NCBI RefSeq assembly: GCF_014198245.1
Contig: NZ_JACIHE010000008.1
Span: 248,001 to 312,000, forward strand
Source: Bradyrhizobium sp. cir1
Lineage (GTDB): Bacteria > Pseudomonadota > Alphaproteobacteria > Rhizobiales > Xanthobacteraceae
DNA: 64,000 bases
Direction of reading: 5' to 3'
Below the pieces are notes generated by a model. The model saw only the letters and a list, made by a program, of their open reading frames with translations. It did no database searches and was not told the DNA's origin. This document shows positions 1 through 8,759 of this stretch, one piece after another. Every line of letters starts with the position of its first letter. The first letter of the stretch is position 1. The translations under genes were made by a program, and so were the position numbers.

Positions 1-92
1 GTATCGTCCTGTTCGGTCGCATCAACGAAACAGCCTTCAAACGTGTTATCCTTGGCTTGCTGCTGTTTTCGGGACTTTGCCTTGTGATCTAG
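1..92 (+). CDS. C-terminal end of a TauE/SafE-like sulfite exporter family permease (partial)
   Basis: The frame beginning at base 3 is open to a TAG at 90-92 and encodes 30 residues that start IVLFGRINETAFKR and end in a hydrophobic stretch (LGLLLFSGLCLVI). A short basic loop followed by a last membrane helix at the extreme C-terminus is what TauE/SafE (DUF81) permeases look like. Only the tail is in the window, so the substrate cannot be judged and the family call rests on this short resemblance. Confidence 0.5.
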   Translation, partial: IVLFGRINETAFKRVILGLLLFSGLCLVI

Positions 93-1812
93 ACGGGGGC
101 GTCGCCGAACGGCGGCAGTGGCTGCTAGAAGGATGCGCAGTTGCCCCGAGATTGGCGATCACCCGGCCACGGTTGAGATTGTCTCGGCGCTGATCTCACA
201 CCGCGTCGCCACCTGCGGCGGCGCAGGGCGTTTCGACATCGGGCTCCTGACCGACGACGAAATACGACATCTGCCGTATCGCCCAGCGACGCAGAAAAAG
301 ATATGAAGCCTGGTCGTGGGGCGAAGTTCGTCTCGGGCATTCGCGTGAGTGGATAGAAGGTGAAGCGACGAAACGGTTTTCCGTAGCGCTTCTCGACGAC
401 CTCTGATGCGCTCAGCGACAGCTCGCTGGACGATGTGACAGGCGGCGGTTGGCCGTACCTCACCACCGGCAGCTATTCATCCGGGGGGATGCTGGGTGGC
501 TAACCGCTCGGGAATCCGTTTTCCCTCGCCCACGAAATTCTGAGGTAGGCCCCGCCAATCGCACGTGGACTGGCGGGCGAGAAGAAAGCCGCCGGGTTTT
601 TCACGCTGGCGGCTTCGAACAGTCCTTAGCTGTCGATCGCTCGACAGTCTCGTGCGTACCGCCGTTACCTTGTTTGCGGCCATGCTCGGTCTTTGTAAGG
701 CGAAACGTTTGATTCTGCTGTGACCTGCATCACACAGTGAGAAAGATGACAGCGTGAACCTTGGAAGGTTGAAGACTTTGATGGGCTTCACGAAGATGAC
801 AGCGGACTTAACCTTAGAGCGATCACTGTTGTCTTCACTCAGGGGGCTGGACCTCCCGTCGGGCAAAACACCCGCCACCCCGTCAACCCCTCATCGTAAA
901 AATATTCCACTTTACCGAAATTCGGAAATGTCGTATGCCTCGCCCATCCCGGCTCATCCTTGAGGGGCGATCATGAGGTCGTCATTTTCGCGAGCCGGGC
1001 TTGCGGTGGACGCGGCAGTGTCGGGCGCGATGGCCAAGGGCAGGGCGGATTGCTCTCCGTGAGCCCAAAACTTCGCGCGGACGAACGGCGCTGACAGGTT
1101 CGTCTCGTCTGTAAGTTTCCGGCTCCGTCGACAGGGCTGGGAAAACTGCGGCGAAATGGCGGGCCGCGCGTACGGCAAAACCGTGTGGTTCCGGCCGTCG
1201 TTGCTACGGTCAAGCTCTTGCGGAGGCGGTGATCGCGTCAACCGGCGCGGTGCTGGTGAATTCCGTGAGAGTGAGGGAGGCCAAAAGGAATTCGGCTCCC
1301 GGAAGAGCGCGGCATAAGCCGTCCAACCACTGCGCAGGGAAGGCCGAGTGATTGGCACCACCTGTATGCTGCTGTGCGGTCTCCTTTGCGCTACCTTTCG
1401 CGCAGCGGACCGCGGGTGCGAGGTCAGCACCCGGCCTTCCCTGCGCCCTCTTGTCTTCGAGGGTGGAGAGATCAAGCAAAGCTCGGGTGAAAATCAGCCG
1501 CGAGAATGCAAAGCTGCGTCTGGCGTTTGACATCGAAGCTGAATGGCAAATTGTACGCGTGCGGGTGAGTTGCGTTCAATCGGCCACTCCGCTCTCCCGC
1601 AGCCGCTCGATGCAGGCGCACGCGATGGGGTTCTCGGAGGCCGTCTTCGGAATCTCGCCGAGGACCTGGATGATCTCGGAGAAATGGAGCGCGGCGCAAC
1701 CGCCCGCCGCAGCGACGATCAAGAGAACGAGAGATGTGAGGGATCTCACACGGGGATCTCGAGTCCTGCACTAGTCAGAGCTTCGACTCTCTTCGAACAA
1801 ATGGAGGTTCGC
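93..1812. other. Long stretch with no supportable gene
   Basis: Several open frames exist on both strands, but none has a good ribosome binding site, a recognisable domain or alphaproteobacterial-looking composition (they are rich in Arg, Ser and Pro, as antisense frames of GC-rich DNA are). One frame on the minus strand upstream of 466 has a stretch of protein-like sequence (around VVEKRYGKPFRRFTFYP) that could be a decayed remnant. I see no RNA gene or strong terminator. The right part (about 960-1530) resembles an interspersed repeat and is listed separately. Confidence 0.5.
960..1530. repeat. Possible Bradyrhizobium-type interspersed sequence that yields spurious ORFs
   Basis: Conceptual minus-strand translations here contain phrases such as EDKRAQGRPGA and HTGGANHSAFPAQW. 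From memory these resemble spurious ORFs annotated many times over in Bradyrhizobium genomes, which would indicate a repeated non-coding element. Nothing inside the window repeats it, so this is recognition rather than demonstration. Confidence 0.3.
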
Positions 1813-2022
1813 ATGAAGCTCCTGATGATCTCTGCCCTGGCGGCGCTGACAGTTGTCATGGCTGCGACGAATATGCGATTGCATCCGTTACCGGTGAAGA
1901 GCACACCGGGCGTAGGGATGCCTTCGTTGCAAGAGATGCAAATGAAGGCGCAACAAGGCAGACTGCCGGCTCAAGAGTTCACGGATCGATCTCTCGTGTT
2001 TCCAGGGGGAACGCAGCCGTAG
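1813..2022 (+). CDS. Small exported hypothetical protein (69 aa)
   Basis: The ATG at 1813 lies seven bases after a GGAGG box. The product opens with MKLLMISALAALTVVMAA, a short basic start plus hydrophobic segment typical of a Sec signal peptide or single membrane anchor. The rest is polar, with a MPSLQEMQ...LPAQEFTDRSLVFP pattern that I associate with small uncharacterised bradyrhizobial proteins. The longer frame open from 1543 has no suitable upstream start, so the RBS-linked ATG is preferred. It is isolated, with no operon partner. No function can be assigned; it probably acts in the envelope or periplasm. Confidence 0.6.
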   Translation: MKLLMISALAALTVVMAATNMRLHPLPVKSTPGVGMPSLQEMQMKAQQGRLPAQEFTDRSLVFPGGTQP

Positions 2023-2119
2023 CGATCGAGCTGGACGTCCTGGAGGGCTCGTATGTCTTCGAACAGACCGCCATGCGGCTGGTCGAATCGCGAGTGCCGC
2101 AATTGCTGCACGCGCGGTC

Positions 2120-2353
2120 TCAAGGACTCAAGAAAATCGGGTTGATCCAATTGGGGTCGGCGGGCAGATCCACAGATGGAGGTCGGTGGAGGTCGACTTC
2201 AAGGATTGCCAGCAGCAGCGCCAGCACGACGACGATGTAGACGAGCAGAGGCGATGCCTCCTGGGTGCTGGAATCGCGATTTCGCGGCGACAGGTCGCGA
2301 ACGTGCCACCACCGCGAGATGGATTGCAGACAGGCTTTCGGGCGTAGCTGCAT
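2120..2353 (-). CDS. Possible small single-pass membrane protein
   Basis: A minus-strand frame contains a clear transmembrane helix (LLVYIVVVLALLLAILEVD) preceded by a polar, Arg-containing segment, which is unusual for random GC-rich sequence. The start is uncertain: the frame is open to an ATG at 2410, an in-frame ATG lies at 2353, and neither has a convincing ribosome binding site. The tail after the helix (about 20 residues, Pro-rich) looks less natural and may reflect a frameshifted or decayed end. Apart from this candidate, the 2023-2497 gap upstream of the cytochrome gene holds nothing I can support. Confidence 0.27.
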   Translation of the reverse strand: MQLRPKACLQSISRWWHVRDLSPRNRDSSTQEASPLLVYIVVVLALLLAILEVDLHRPPSVDLPADPNWINPIFLSP

Positions 2354-2497
2354 ATTCGGCCTCGGTCCATGAGGCGCCGTTGATAAAACTGCGACCACGT
2401 TGATCGCCATTCAAGGCGCCGCTTGTCGCACCTGGAACCGAACCCGAGCTGCCTTCGTTGAGCTGGATCAAAGGGGGGCGTTTTTGCCCAAAGGCCA

Positions 2498-3790
2498 ATG
2501 TCGACGCGCCTGCGTCTTGCCACCGTCCTTCTGACGGCATCGCTGCTTCTCCCGCTGCGGCCCACGCTGGCGCAATTGGCGGGGCACGGCGGGCCTGTCC
2601 GGGCGCTCGCCGTTTCGGTCGATGGCAAGACGGTCTTGTCGGGCAGCTTCGATACGGCAGCCATCCGATGGTCCCTGGCAACGGAGTCCGCCGAGCAGGT
2701 CCTTCGCTTCCATGCGGGTGCAGTGAACGCGGCGGCCTTCCTCGGGGACGGACGAATGGCGACGGCTGGTGCGGACGGACAGATTGCCATCTGGAGGCCG
2801 GGCCAGCCGCAGCCGGACCAGGTTGTCGAAGCTCATACCGGACCCATTGTCGGGCTCGCCGTTTCTCCCGATCAATCAAGGCTCGCATCAGCCTCATGGG
2901 ACCACACCGTGCGGATCTCGTCGCTGTCCGGCGGCGGGACGCGCGTGCTGCATGGCCATTCGCAAGCTGTGAACGGCGTGGCCTTTGCGCCCGATGGACA
3001 ATCGCTGGTGAGCGTCGGCTACGACCTGACGGTGCGGATCTGGCCTCTGCCGGGTGGCAGCCCCGAGACCATCGTGATGCCGGCACCGCTGAATGCGGTC
3101 GCCATCTCGCCCGATGGCGAAATCGTCACCGGCGCGGCAGACGGCAAGCTGCGCATGATGACCGCCGATGGCAGGCAGACCGGCGAGGTCATGGTCGGCG
3201 CCACGCCGATCGTCGCCCTGGCGATCGCGCAAGACGGCGCTTTGCTTGCCACGGGGGCCATCGACGGTACCGTCGCGATTGTCGATCGCAAGGCGAGGAC
3301 CGTGGTGCGCACGCTCGCTGGGCCTGGCGCGCCGGTCTGGTCGGTCGTGTTCCTGCCCGATGGCGCGACGCTCCTGACTGGCGGTACCGACGGCAGGATC
3401 AGGCGCTGGAATGCGCTGACCGGCGCGGCGATCGGGTCGAACGTGGTGGGCACGCCGGCGGATCCGCTCGCGGCCTATGCCGGCGATCACGGCGCCGAAA
3501 TCTTCAGGGCTTGCGTCGCCTGCCATACCTTGTCGGAAACCGAGGTCCAGCGTGCCGGCCCGACGCTTGCGGGACTGTTCGGCCGGAAGATCGCCTCGCT
3601 GCCGGGCTATCGCTTCTCCGACGCGCTCAAGGCAATGGATATCGTCTGGACGCCGGAGACCGTCTCAAAACTGTTCGAGATCGGGCCGAACGCCTACACA
3701 CCCGGCACCAAGATGCCGGAGCAGCACATCGGCTCGGCCGAGGATCGCCGCGCGCTCACGGACTTTCTGGCGCGTGCGACCTCGAAGTAG
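2498..3790 (+). CDS. WD40 beta-propeller fused to a C-terminal cytochrome c domain, periplasmic
   Basis: The 430-residue product starts with a Sec signal peptide (about 1-25, ending LRPTLAQ). Residues ~28-320 form WD40-like repeats with recurring patterns such as SPDQSRLASASWDHTVRI and TGGTDGRIRRW, enough for a seven-bladed propeller. The C-terminal ~100 residues are a class I cytochrome c: CVACH at 339-343 binds haem covalently, and Met406 in the TKMPEQ motif is the likely sixth ligand. The propeller could dock a partner while the haem carries electrons. Its position beside a periplasmic formate dehydrogenase locus suggests, without proving, a role as electron acceptor or adapter. It converges on the ferredoxin gene with a gap of about 40 bases. 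Confidence 0.85.
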   Translation: MSTRLRLATVLLTASLLLPLRPTLAQLAGHGGPVRALAVSVDGKTVLSGSFDTAAIRWSLATESAEQVLRFHAGAVNAAAFLGDGRMATAGADGQIAIWRPGQPQPDQVVEAHTGPIVGLAVSPDQSRLASASWDHTVRISSLSGGGTRVLHGHSQAVNGVAFAPDGQSLVSVGYDLTVRIWPLPGGSPETIVMPAPLNAVAISPDGEIVTGAADGKLRMMTADGRQTGEVMVGATPIVALAIAQDGALLATGAIDGTVAIVDRKARTVVRTLAGPGAPVWSVVFLPDGATLLTGGTDGRIRRWNALTGAAIGSNVVGTPADPLAAYAGDHGAEIFRACVACHTLSETEVQRAGPTLAGLFGRKIASLPGYRFSDALKAMDIVWTPETVSKLFEIGPNAYTPGTKMPEQHIGSAEDRRALTDFLARATSK

Positions 3791-3829
3791 CTGGCAACGA
3801 CGCTCTGCGGCATGAAACGGGGCATGCGG

Positions 3830-5902
3830 CTATTCCTTGCTCTCGCGTTGGCGCAGATAGTCGTCGGTCGTCCGTGGGGGCGCGCGCTCCGGAACGTCCT
3901 GGATCGGATCGAACTGCTGTTCGCTCATGACGATGACGCGACAATCGGCGCACATCCGCAAGGCCTCGGTTCGGCGGTCCCCGGCGGGATACATCCAATG
4001 CCGCCCCTCGAGCTTTGCCGCGATCCGATCAATCGTGCTCTTGACGCCGAAGGGCGTGCCGCAGCGAACACACAGGGCCGGTTCTTCCTCCTTGATCACC
4101 CGTGCCGGCGCGCGCCTTGCCCGGAAGTCGATCTGCGGGGTGAGCGTGATGACCTTCTCAGGACAGGTGCTCTGGCACAGACCGCACTGCACGCAGGCGT
4201 CCTCGACGAATTTCAGGACGGGACGCTCGGGATCGGCGCGAAGCGCGCCGGTCGGGCAGGCCGAGACACAGGACAGGCACAGCGTGCAACCGCTGACGTC
4301 AACGGCGACCGCTCCGATCGGTGCGCCCGCGGGCAAGGCGATCACGTCGACAGGCTTGGGCGCGAGGCGATGCAATTCACTCAGTCCAAAGCGAAGCAGA
4401 TCGCCGCGCTTGCCGACTGTCCGGAAAGTTGCAGGAGTGGCGAGGCCGGCGAGGGGACCAACCTCCGTCAGTTGGTCAGCCAGAATGTCGGGATCGTCGG
4501 TTTCGATCGTGGCCACGCGGCGGCCGTCAAATCCGAGCCCGGCAAGAACCGTCTCGGCCATGGCGATCGTCTGCAACAACCCGGTCATGCCGTGTCGCGG
4601 CTTGGCACGCAGGAGGAACCGCACGGCCGCCGCGCCATACGCGAATGCGCCGATAACGGCCTCCAGCCCGACCTGCGTCAACTCGTTGACGGCGAGGGGA
4701 AGCACGTTGGCCGGCAATCCATCGCCATGACGGGCGAGCGCATCGATCAGCGGCGTGCCGTGCCCGCTGTCATGCAGCAGCAGCACAGGATCTGCACCGC
4801 CGGCCTCGCGGTAGGCGAGCAACATGGCGCGAAGGATCTGCAACTGGGTGTCGGCGGGCGGCAGTGCGTAGGACGCAGCTCCTGTCGGGCAGGCAGCCGC
4901 ACATTGCCCGCAACCCGCGCAGATTTCCGCGTTGACGGCGACATGGTCGCCGGCCGGGGTGATCGCGCCGGTCGGGCACAAATCGAGGCAGCGGTGGCAT
5001 CCGGTCAGCTTCGAGCGCGAATGCGCGCAGAGGCCGGGGGTGAAGTCGACATATCGCGGCTTGTCGAAAGTTCCGACGAGATCGCGAGCGGCAAGAACCG
5101 CACGCAGCACTGCCGCGGGATCTCGCGGATCGGCGCGGAGATAGCCGTCCCGCAGGTCGTGCGCAGGGAACAGCGGCGAATCGCCGGAGAGGTCGAGCAC
5201 CAGGTCGCAGCGCGAGGTCGCCCCATTGCGCTGGGCTCCGAACACGAAGCGGTCGCGCGAAGACGGGTGCGGCTGCGCGTAGTCGTCGATCGTGAGTTCG
5301 AAGGCGCCAAAATGGCCCCGCGCGTTGCGGATCGTGCCCTTCACGATCGGGAACACGGCCGCGGCAGGCGGCGTAACGTCTGCCGGCTGCTTGAGCATGA
5401 CCGTCACATCGAGATGATCTGCGAGCAGCAGCCCGGCTTCGATCGCGGCCTCGTCCTGCCCGTAGATCAGGATGATGCCGTCACTCGACAATGTGACCAG
5501 CGGATAGTCCGGTGCGGGGATCTCAGCTGCCGCAAGCAGCGCCGCCATCTTCGCGCCCGCATTCGCGCCGTCGCGGGACCAGCCTGCCGTCTCGCGGATG
5601 TTGACGAAGCTGATCCCGCCAGGGCGCTCGCCGATCTCTTGGGTGAATTGCGCAGCCTGCTGCGTGCAGGCCACCGTCAGCGGGCCATCCGCCTTTGCCG
5701 CGTTGCGAAAATGATCGAGCTCTGCGCCGCAGAGATGGCGATAGCTCTTGATCTCGCAGTTGGGGCATCCACGCCGGATCGTGGCCGTGTCAAGGCGCAT
5801 CGTGTCTTCACACGAACAGATCAGGACGGTTTTCGCTGGCTGCTTCAGGTCAATCCCTCCGCCAGTGCGGTGCCGACTTACAGACTCGCGCCATTCCCGC
5901 AC
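3830..5902 (-). CDS. Large multi-[4Fe-4S] ferredoxin-like protein linked to formate dehydrogenase
   Basis: The frame encodes up to 690 residues and has no signal peptide, so it is probably cytoplasmic. Two dicluster ferredoxin modules are visible: Cys302/305/308 with 327/330/333/337, and Cys539/542/545/549 with 570/573/576/580. A CICSCED-like segment and GCPNC lie near the N-terminus. A C-terminal CVRC...CADC pair (611/614 and 651/654) may bind zinc or iron. It likely shuttles electrons between formate dehydrogenase and a cytoplasmic acceptor; this is inferred from context. The only GTG/ATG-type start upstream of VLICSC is a GTG at 5902 with a weak RBS. A GGAGGG box sits in front of a CTG at 5848, so the true start may be non-canonical. 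The gene diverges from the accessory operon. Confidence 0.8.
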   Translation of the reverse strand: MREWRESVSRHRTGGGIDLKQPAKTVLICSCEDTMRLDTATIRRGCPNCEIKSYRHLCGAELDHFRNAAKADGPLTVACTQQAAQFTQEIGERPGGISFVNIRETAGWSRDGANAGAKMAALLAAAEIPAPDYPLVTLSSDGIILIYGQDEAAIEAGLLLADHLDVTVMLKQPADVTPPAAAVFPIVKGTIRNARGHFGAFELTIDDYAQPHPSSRDRFVFGAQRNGATSRCDLVLDLSGDSPLFPAHDLRDGYLRADPRDPAAVLRAVLAARDLVGTFDKPRYVDFTPGLCAHSRSKLTGCHRCLDLCPTGAITPAGDHVAVNAEICAGCGQCAAACPTGAASYALPPADTQLQILRAMLLAYREAGGADPVLLLHDSGHGTPLIDALARHGDGLPANVLPLAVNELTQVGLEAVIGAFAYGAAAVRFLLRAKPRHGMTGLLQTIAMAETVLAGLGFDGRRVATIETDDPDILADQLTEVGPLAGLATPATFRTVGKRGDLLRFGLSELHRLAPKPVDVIALPAGAPIGAVAVDVSGCTLCLSCVSACPTGALRADPERPVLKFVEDACVQCGLCQSTCPEKVITLTPQIDFRARRAPARVIKEEEPALCVRCGTPFGVKSTIDRIAAKLEGRHWMYPAGDRRTEALRMCADCRVIVMSEQQFDPIQDVPERAPPRTTDDYLRQRESKE

Positions 5903-5951
5903 CTCGTATAGATATTCACTATCGGAAAGAAAAGGAAAGTGGAGGACGGCC

Positions 5952-6707
5952 TTGCGGTCGACCCCAACCAGCTACGTCTCCCCGGCGGAGCCGATCCAGC
6001 TGCCGCCGCCGTTCACGCTCGTCCGGTTGCGTGAGAGCAGAGACGCCTTTGCCGACGCTTGCCGCATTGCACCCAAGAGCGGCGCCGGCACGCTGGTGTA
6101 TGTCGGGCGGTTCGATCTTGCCGAATTCGCCGTGGTGCTCGAGCCGGGCGAACCCTTGCGCACCGCGCGGCGCGCCTTCTACGCCGGCATGGTCGCGCTC
6201 ACCGACGCTCTTCGCGCCTACGCGCCACCGAACAAGGCCGTCGCGATCGGCTGGCCGGACGCGGTCGAGATCGATGGCGGGCTGGTCGGCGGTGGGCGGA
6301 TGGGATGGCCGTCGTCCGCGAGCGAGGATAAGCCGCCCGCCTGGCTGGTGTTCGGCGCCATAATCCGGACGGTGGCAACGGCCGACCAGGGGCTCGGCGT
6401 TCATGCGCTCGCGTCCGCACTGGATGAGGAGGGGTTTGGTGAAGCGGGAGCCGCAGAGGTGACCGAGAGCTTCGCGCGGCACCTGATGCGGGTGATCGAT
6501 CGTTGGCAGGTCGACGGCTTTGACAGCGTCGCGCGCGACTATCTCAGCCGTGTTCCCCGTGAACGGCGAACCGTCCTGCGGATCGACGAGAGCGGCGATC
6601 TCCTCACGCGCCACGTCGGCACCGACAGGGTCGAGCGGAGCGGGCTCGTCAAGGCGCTCGCCACCCCGTCCTGGCTCGATCCGACACTCGGGGGACCGCG
6701 GTTATGA
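5952..6707 (+). CDS. Biotin/lipoate-protein-ligase-like protein (DUF4444-type), formate dehydrogenase accessory locus
   Basis: I place the start at the TTG at 5952, seven bases after GGAGG. This gives 251 residues beginning LRSTPTSYVSPAEPIQLPPPF; the open frame upstream of it overlaps the divergent gene. The body resembles the biotin/lipoate A/B protein ligase fold of the family annotated with a C-terminal DUF4444. Recognisable segments include VAIGWPDAVEIDGGLVGG, which corresponds to the ligase core, and WLVFGAIIR. Classical ligases contain GRGRxGR or RR-type nucleotide motifs that I cannot see here, so catalytic activity is uncertain. It is the first gene of a run of overlapping genes leading to the formate dehydrogenase subunits, which implies a role in enzyme maturation. 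Confidence 0.75.
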   Translation: MRSTPTSYVSPAEPIQLPPPFTLVRLRESRDAFADACRIAPKSGAGTLVYVGRFDLAEFAVVLEPGEPLRTARRAFYAGMVALTDALRAYAPPNKAVAIGWPDAVEIDGGLVGGGRMGWPSSASEDKPPAWLVFGAIIRTVATADQGLGVHALASALDEEGFGEAGAAEVTESFARHLMRVIDRWQVDGFDSVARDYLSRVPRERRTVLRIDESGDLLTRHVGTDRVERSGLVKALATPSWLDPTLGGPRL

Positions 6708-7243
6708 AACTGCTGCGCACCATCGCGCTCGATCCCTCCGATACCTTCGTGTTCGATGCGGCGGCAGAGCCCGGCGAATGGGCCGTCTCCGGCGCGTTCC
6801 GCTTCTGCGACCGGGATCCCGCGACGTTGAGCGGCAAGGCGCGCGCGGCGTTTCGGAGCGGCTTCCTCGGGGTGCAATCCTGGGGCTGGTCGACGCTGGC
6901 GCAGATTGTGCCGGCAACCGAGAGCGATTGCCGGGCGCTGATCGAGCTCCTCGCCGCTCAACTCATCGATCGTTTCGGCGCGCCGGATCCGGCAACCGCG
7001 CGGATGGCCGCCGAAGACGAGGTTGCCTTTGTGCAGTCGCTCTGCACGCATCCGATTAGTTCGCTCATTGCCGTCCACCGCTCGGTGAGCGACGGCGAGG
7101 TCCGCGAGTCGTTCCGCAGGCTGCAGCTGCGGCAAGGGCAGGGGCACAGCAAGGCGTTCTCGTTCATGGAAGCCGAGGATGACGTCGAACCCGACAGCAA
7201 TGTCAGACTTGCCGATATGAGCCAGGAGCCGCAGCACCGATGA
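6704..7243 (+). CDS. DUF6505-like protein in formate dehydrogenase accessory operon
   Basis: This 179-residue soluble protein overlaps the preceding gene by four bases (ATGA), a sign of translational coupling. It has no signal peptide, membrane segment or cysteine motif. It opens MKLLRTIALDPSDTFVFD and has a central AFRSGFLGVQSWGWSTLAQI segment characteristic of a family found almost only beside alphaproteobacterial formate dehydrogenase genes (DUF6505 in my recollection). The biochemical role is unknown; the operon position argues for assembly or regulation of the enzyme. Confidence 0.7.
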   Translation: MKLLRTIALDPSDTFVFDAAAEPGEWAVSGAFRFCDRDPATLSGKARAAFRSGFLGVQSWGWSTLAQIVPATESDCRALIELLAAQLIDRFGAPDPATARMAAEDEVAFVQSLCTHPISSLIAVHRSVSDGEVRESFRRLQLRQGQGHSKAFSFMEAEDDVEPDSNVRLADMSQEPQHR

Positions 7244-8247
7244 ACGATTTCTGGATCGCGTGCGGCCACCATCTGCTCGATCGCAACGAGAGCGGCGGGC
7301 TTTGCGTCACCGACGAGTTCCTGAAGGCCTATTTTGCCCGTCCCGAGCTGATTCCGCCGGACGAAGCATGCCCGGTCGAGCGCCGGCTGCACCGCGCGCT
7401 GCTCGCCGCTCCCCGCCGGCCGGTCGGCGCTGACGAGGTCGCTGCGATTGTCGATGCGGATGCGCGGGAGAACTGGCGGTTCGTGCTTGCCTTTCGCGAT
7501 CTCCTGGTGCGGCATCCGACGCTCGAGGCCGCCTATCTCGCAACCGTCCGGTCGCGGGCCAATGACTTGCCGCCGCTGTTCGTCAATCAGCTCGTGCATG
7601 TGATCCTGCGCAATGCACTCGATGGCTGCGATGATCCCTTCGTGCTGCGCGCAGCCGAGCTGTTCTTCCGCCCGCAGCGTATCCTGCCGCATGAGCAGGC
7701 CTTGCTGCTCGGAGATGAAGAAGTCGTCGGTGGGCAGAGCCCGACCCCGGTGCTGTCGCTGATGTCGATGCTGGGGGCGGTGACCGATGCCCAGCTCGAC
7801 GTCCTGAGCGAGGACAATGCCGACGACTATTGGCACCGAAGCGACGATTTCGACATGGCGTTCGACCTCACCGCAGGGGGGCGCGGGCCGAGGGCGCTGG
7901 CGCAGGCGATGACGCGCTGGATCTCCCATCTGCTCGGGATCGACGTCGTCGTTGAGCCGCTGCACGAATTGCGTGATGCGCGGCTCACCTGGTATGTTGG
8001 GCTCGACGCTGATGCGACCAGGCTCGGCGACCGTCTCTGGCATGGGGAGCAACTCGATGACCGCAGCGCCGGACGTGTGCTTTCATTGTTCCGCCTGACG
8101 TTTGCAGACAAGAGTGCGGCCGCAGACGAGATGCAGGGCGAGCCGGTCTATCTCATTCTGTCGATGAACTCCGATCAGAAGCTCCGGATGAAGCCGCAGA
8201 ATTTGCTGACGGGGTTGCCGATCAAACATCTGGAGATGGTGACATGA
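7240..8247 (+). CDS. DUF6352-like protein in formate dehydrogenase accessory operon
   Basis: This 335-residue cytoplasmic protein is coupled to the previous gene by a four-base overlap. It begins MNDFWIACGHHLLDRN, and a C-terminal part (about 230-335) contains WISHLLGIDVVVEPLHELRD and WYVGLDADATRLGDRLW. It matches the family known as DUF6352, which travels with this formate dehydrogenase cluster. There are no cofactor-binding cysteines or Walker motifs. The His- and Asp-rich N-terminus (GHHLLD) could bind metal but may be incidental. The function is undetermined. Confidence 0.7.
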   Translation: MNDFWIACGHHLLDRNESGGLCVTDEFLKAYFARPELIPPDEACPVERRLHRALLAAPRRPVGADEVAAIVDADARENWRFVLAFRDLLVRHPTLEAAYLATVRSRANDLPPLFVNQLVHVILRNALDGCDDPFVLRAAELFFRPQRILPHEQALLLGDEEVVGGQSPTPVLSLMSMLGAVTDAQLDVLSEDNADDYWHRSDDFDMAFDLTAGGRGPRALAQAMTRWISHLLGIDVVVEPLHELRDARLTWYVGLDADATRLGDRLWHGEQLDDRSAGRVLSLFRLTFADKSAAADEMQGEPVYLILSMNSDQKLRMKPQNLLTGLPIKHLEMVT

Positions 8248-8759
8248 GCCCGGCCGCGCTGCCGCTCGTGCGCATTCCCGTCGGCATCGTGGTCGAGCGC
8301 CACAAGGCGGACTCGCCGTGGGCCGACTTCGTCTGGCGCGCTGTCGCTGTGCTGCCGGACGAGCCGGACACAAAGCCCTGGACGGTGCTCCGTCAGGAGA
8401 GAGATGGAACACTGTTTTATGCCGGCAGCGCGATAGTCGATCTCTACAGTTCCGAGACGGCGCGCTATCGCGATAATCTCGCTTCGGGGAGTCCGAGCAT
8501 CTGGACAGTGTTGTCGCCTGCGGAAGGCGCCTGGCCCTATTCGGTGGCTGCGGCCACCGCCGATCCTGCGGAAGGCGAAGCGTTCACGGAGGCCGCCGAC
8601 AATCTGGTCGAGGCCGTTCCCATGCCGGACGTGCTGCGCGAGCAGATTGATAGCTTCGTCGCCGAGCACCACGTCGAACGGGAGTTCTTCAAACGCGAGC
8701 GGCGGCAGGCCGATCCGGAGGCGCTGGCGCGTCGGCAGCATGAGGGCGGACACGAATGA
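8244..8759 (+). CDS. DUF3305 domain protein
   Basis: This 171-residue protein overlaps the gene before it by four bases. The RIPVGIVVERHKADSPWADFVWRA opening followed by a two-sheet-like core (SAIVDLYSSETARYRDNL, SIWTVL) identifies the DUF3305 family. A charged helical tail (EREFFKRERRQADPEALARR) ends the protein. DUF3305 and DUF3306 genes occur as a pair next to formate dehydrogenase in many Alpha- and Betaproteobacteria. The role is unknown, but the invariant pairing suggests that the two products interact. Confidence 0.82.
   Translation: MSPAALPLVRIPVGIVVERHKADSPWADFVWRAVAVLPDEPDTKPWTVLRQERDGTLFYAGSAIVDLYSSETARYRDNLASGSPSIWTVLSPAEGAWPYSVAAATADPAEGEAFTEAADNLVEAVPMPDVLREQIDSFVAEHHVEREFFKRERRQADPEALARRQHEGGHE

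Noticed and set aside
3812..5911. Long plus-strand frame opposite the ferredoxin gene
   Set aside because: It is an antisense shadow; the minus strand shows four ferredoxin cysteine motifs, and the plus frame is Arg/Gly-rich without domains.
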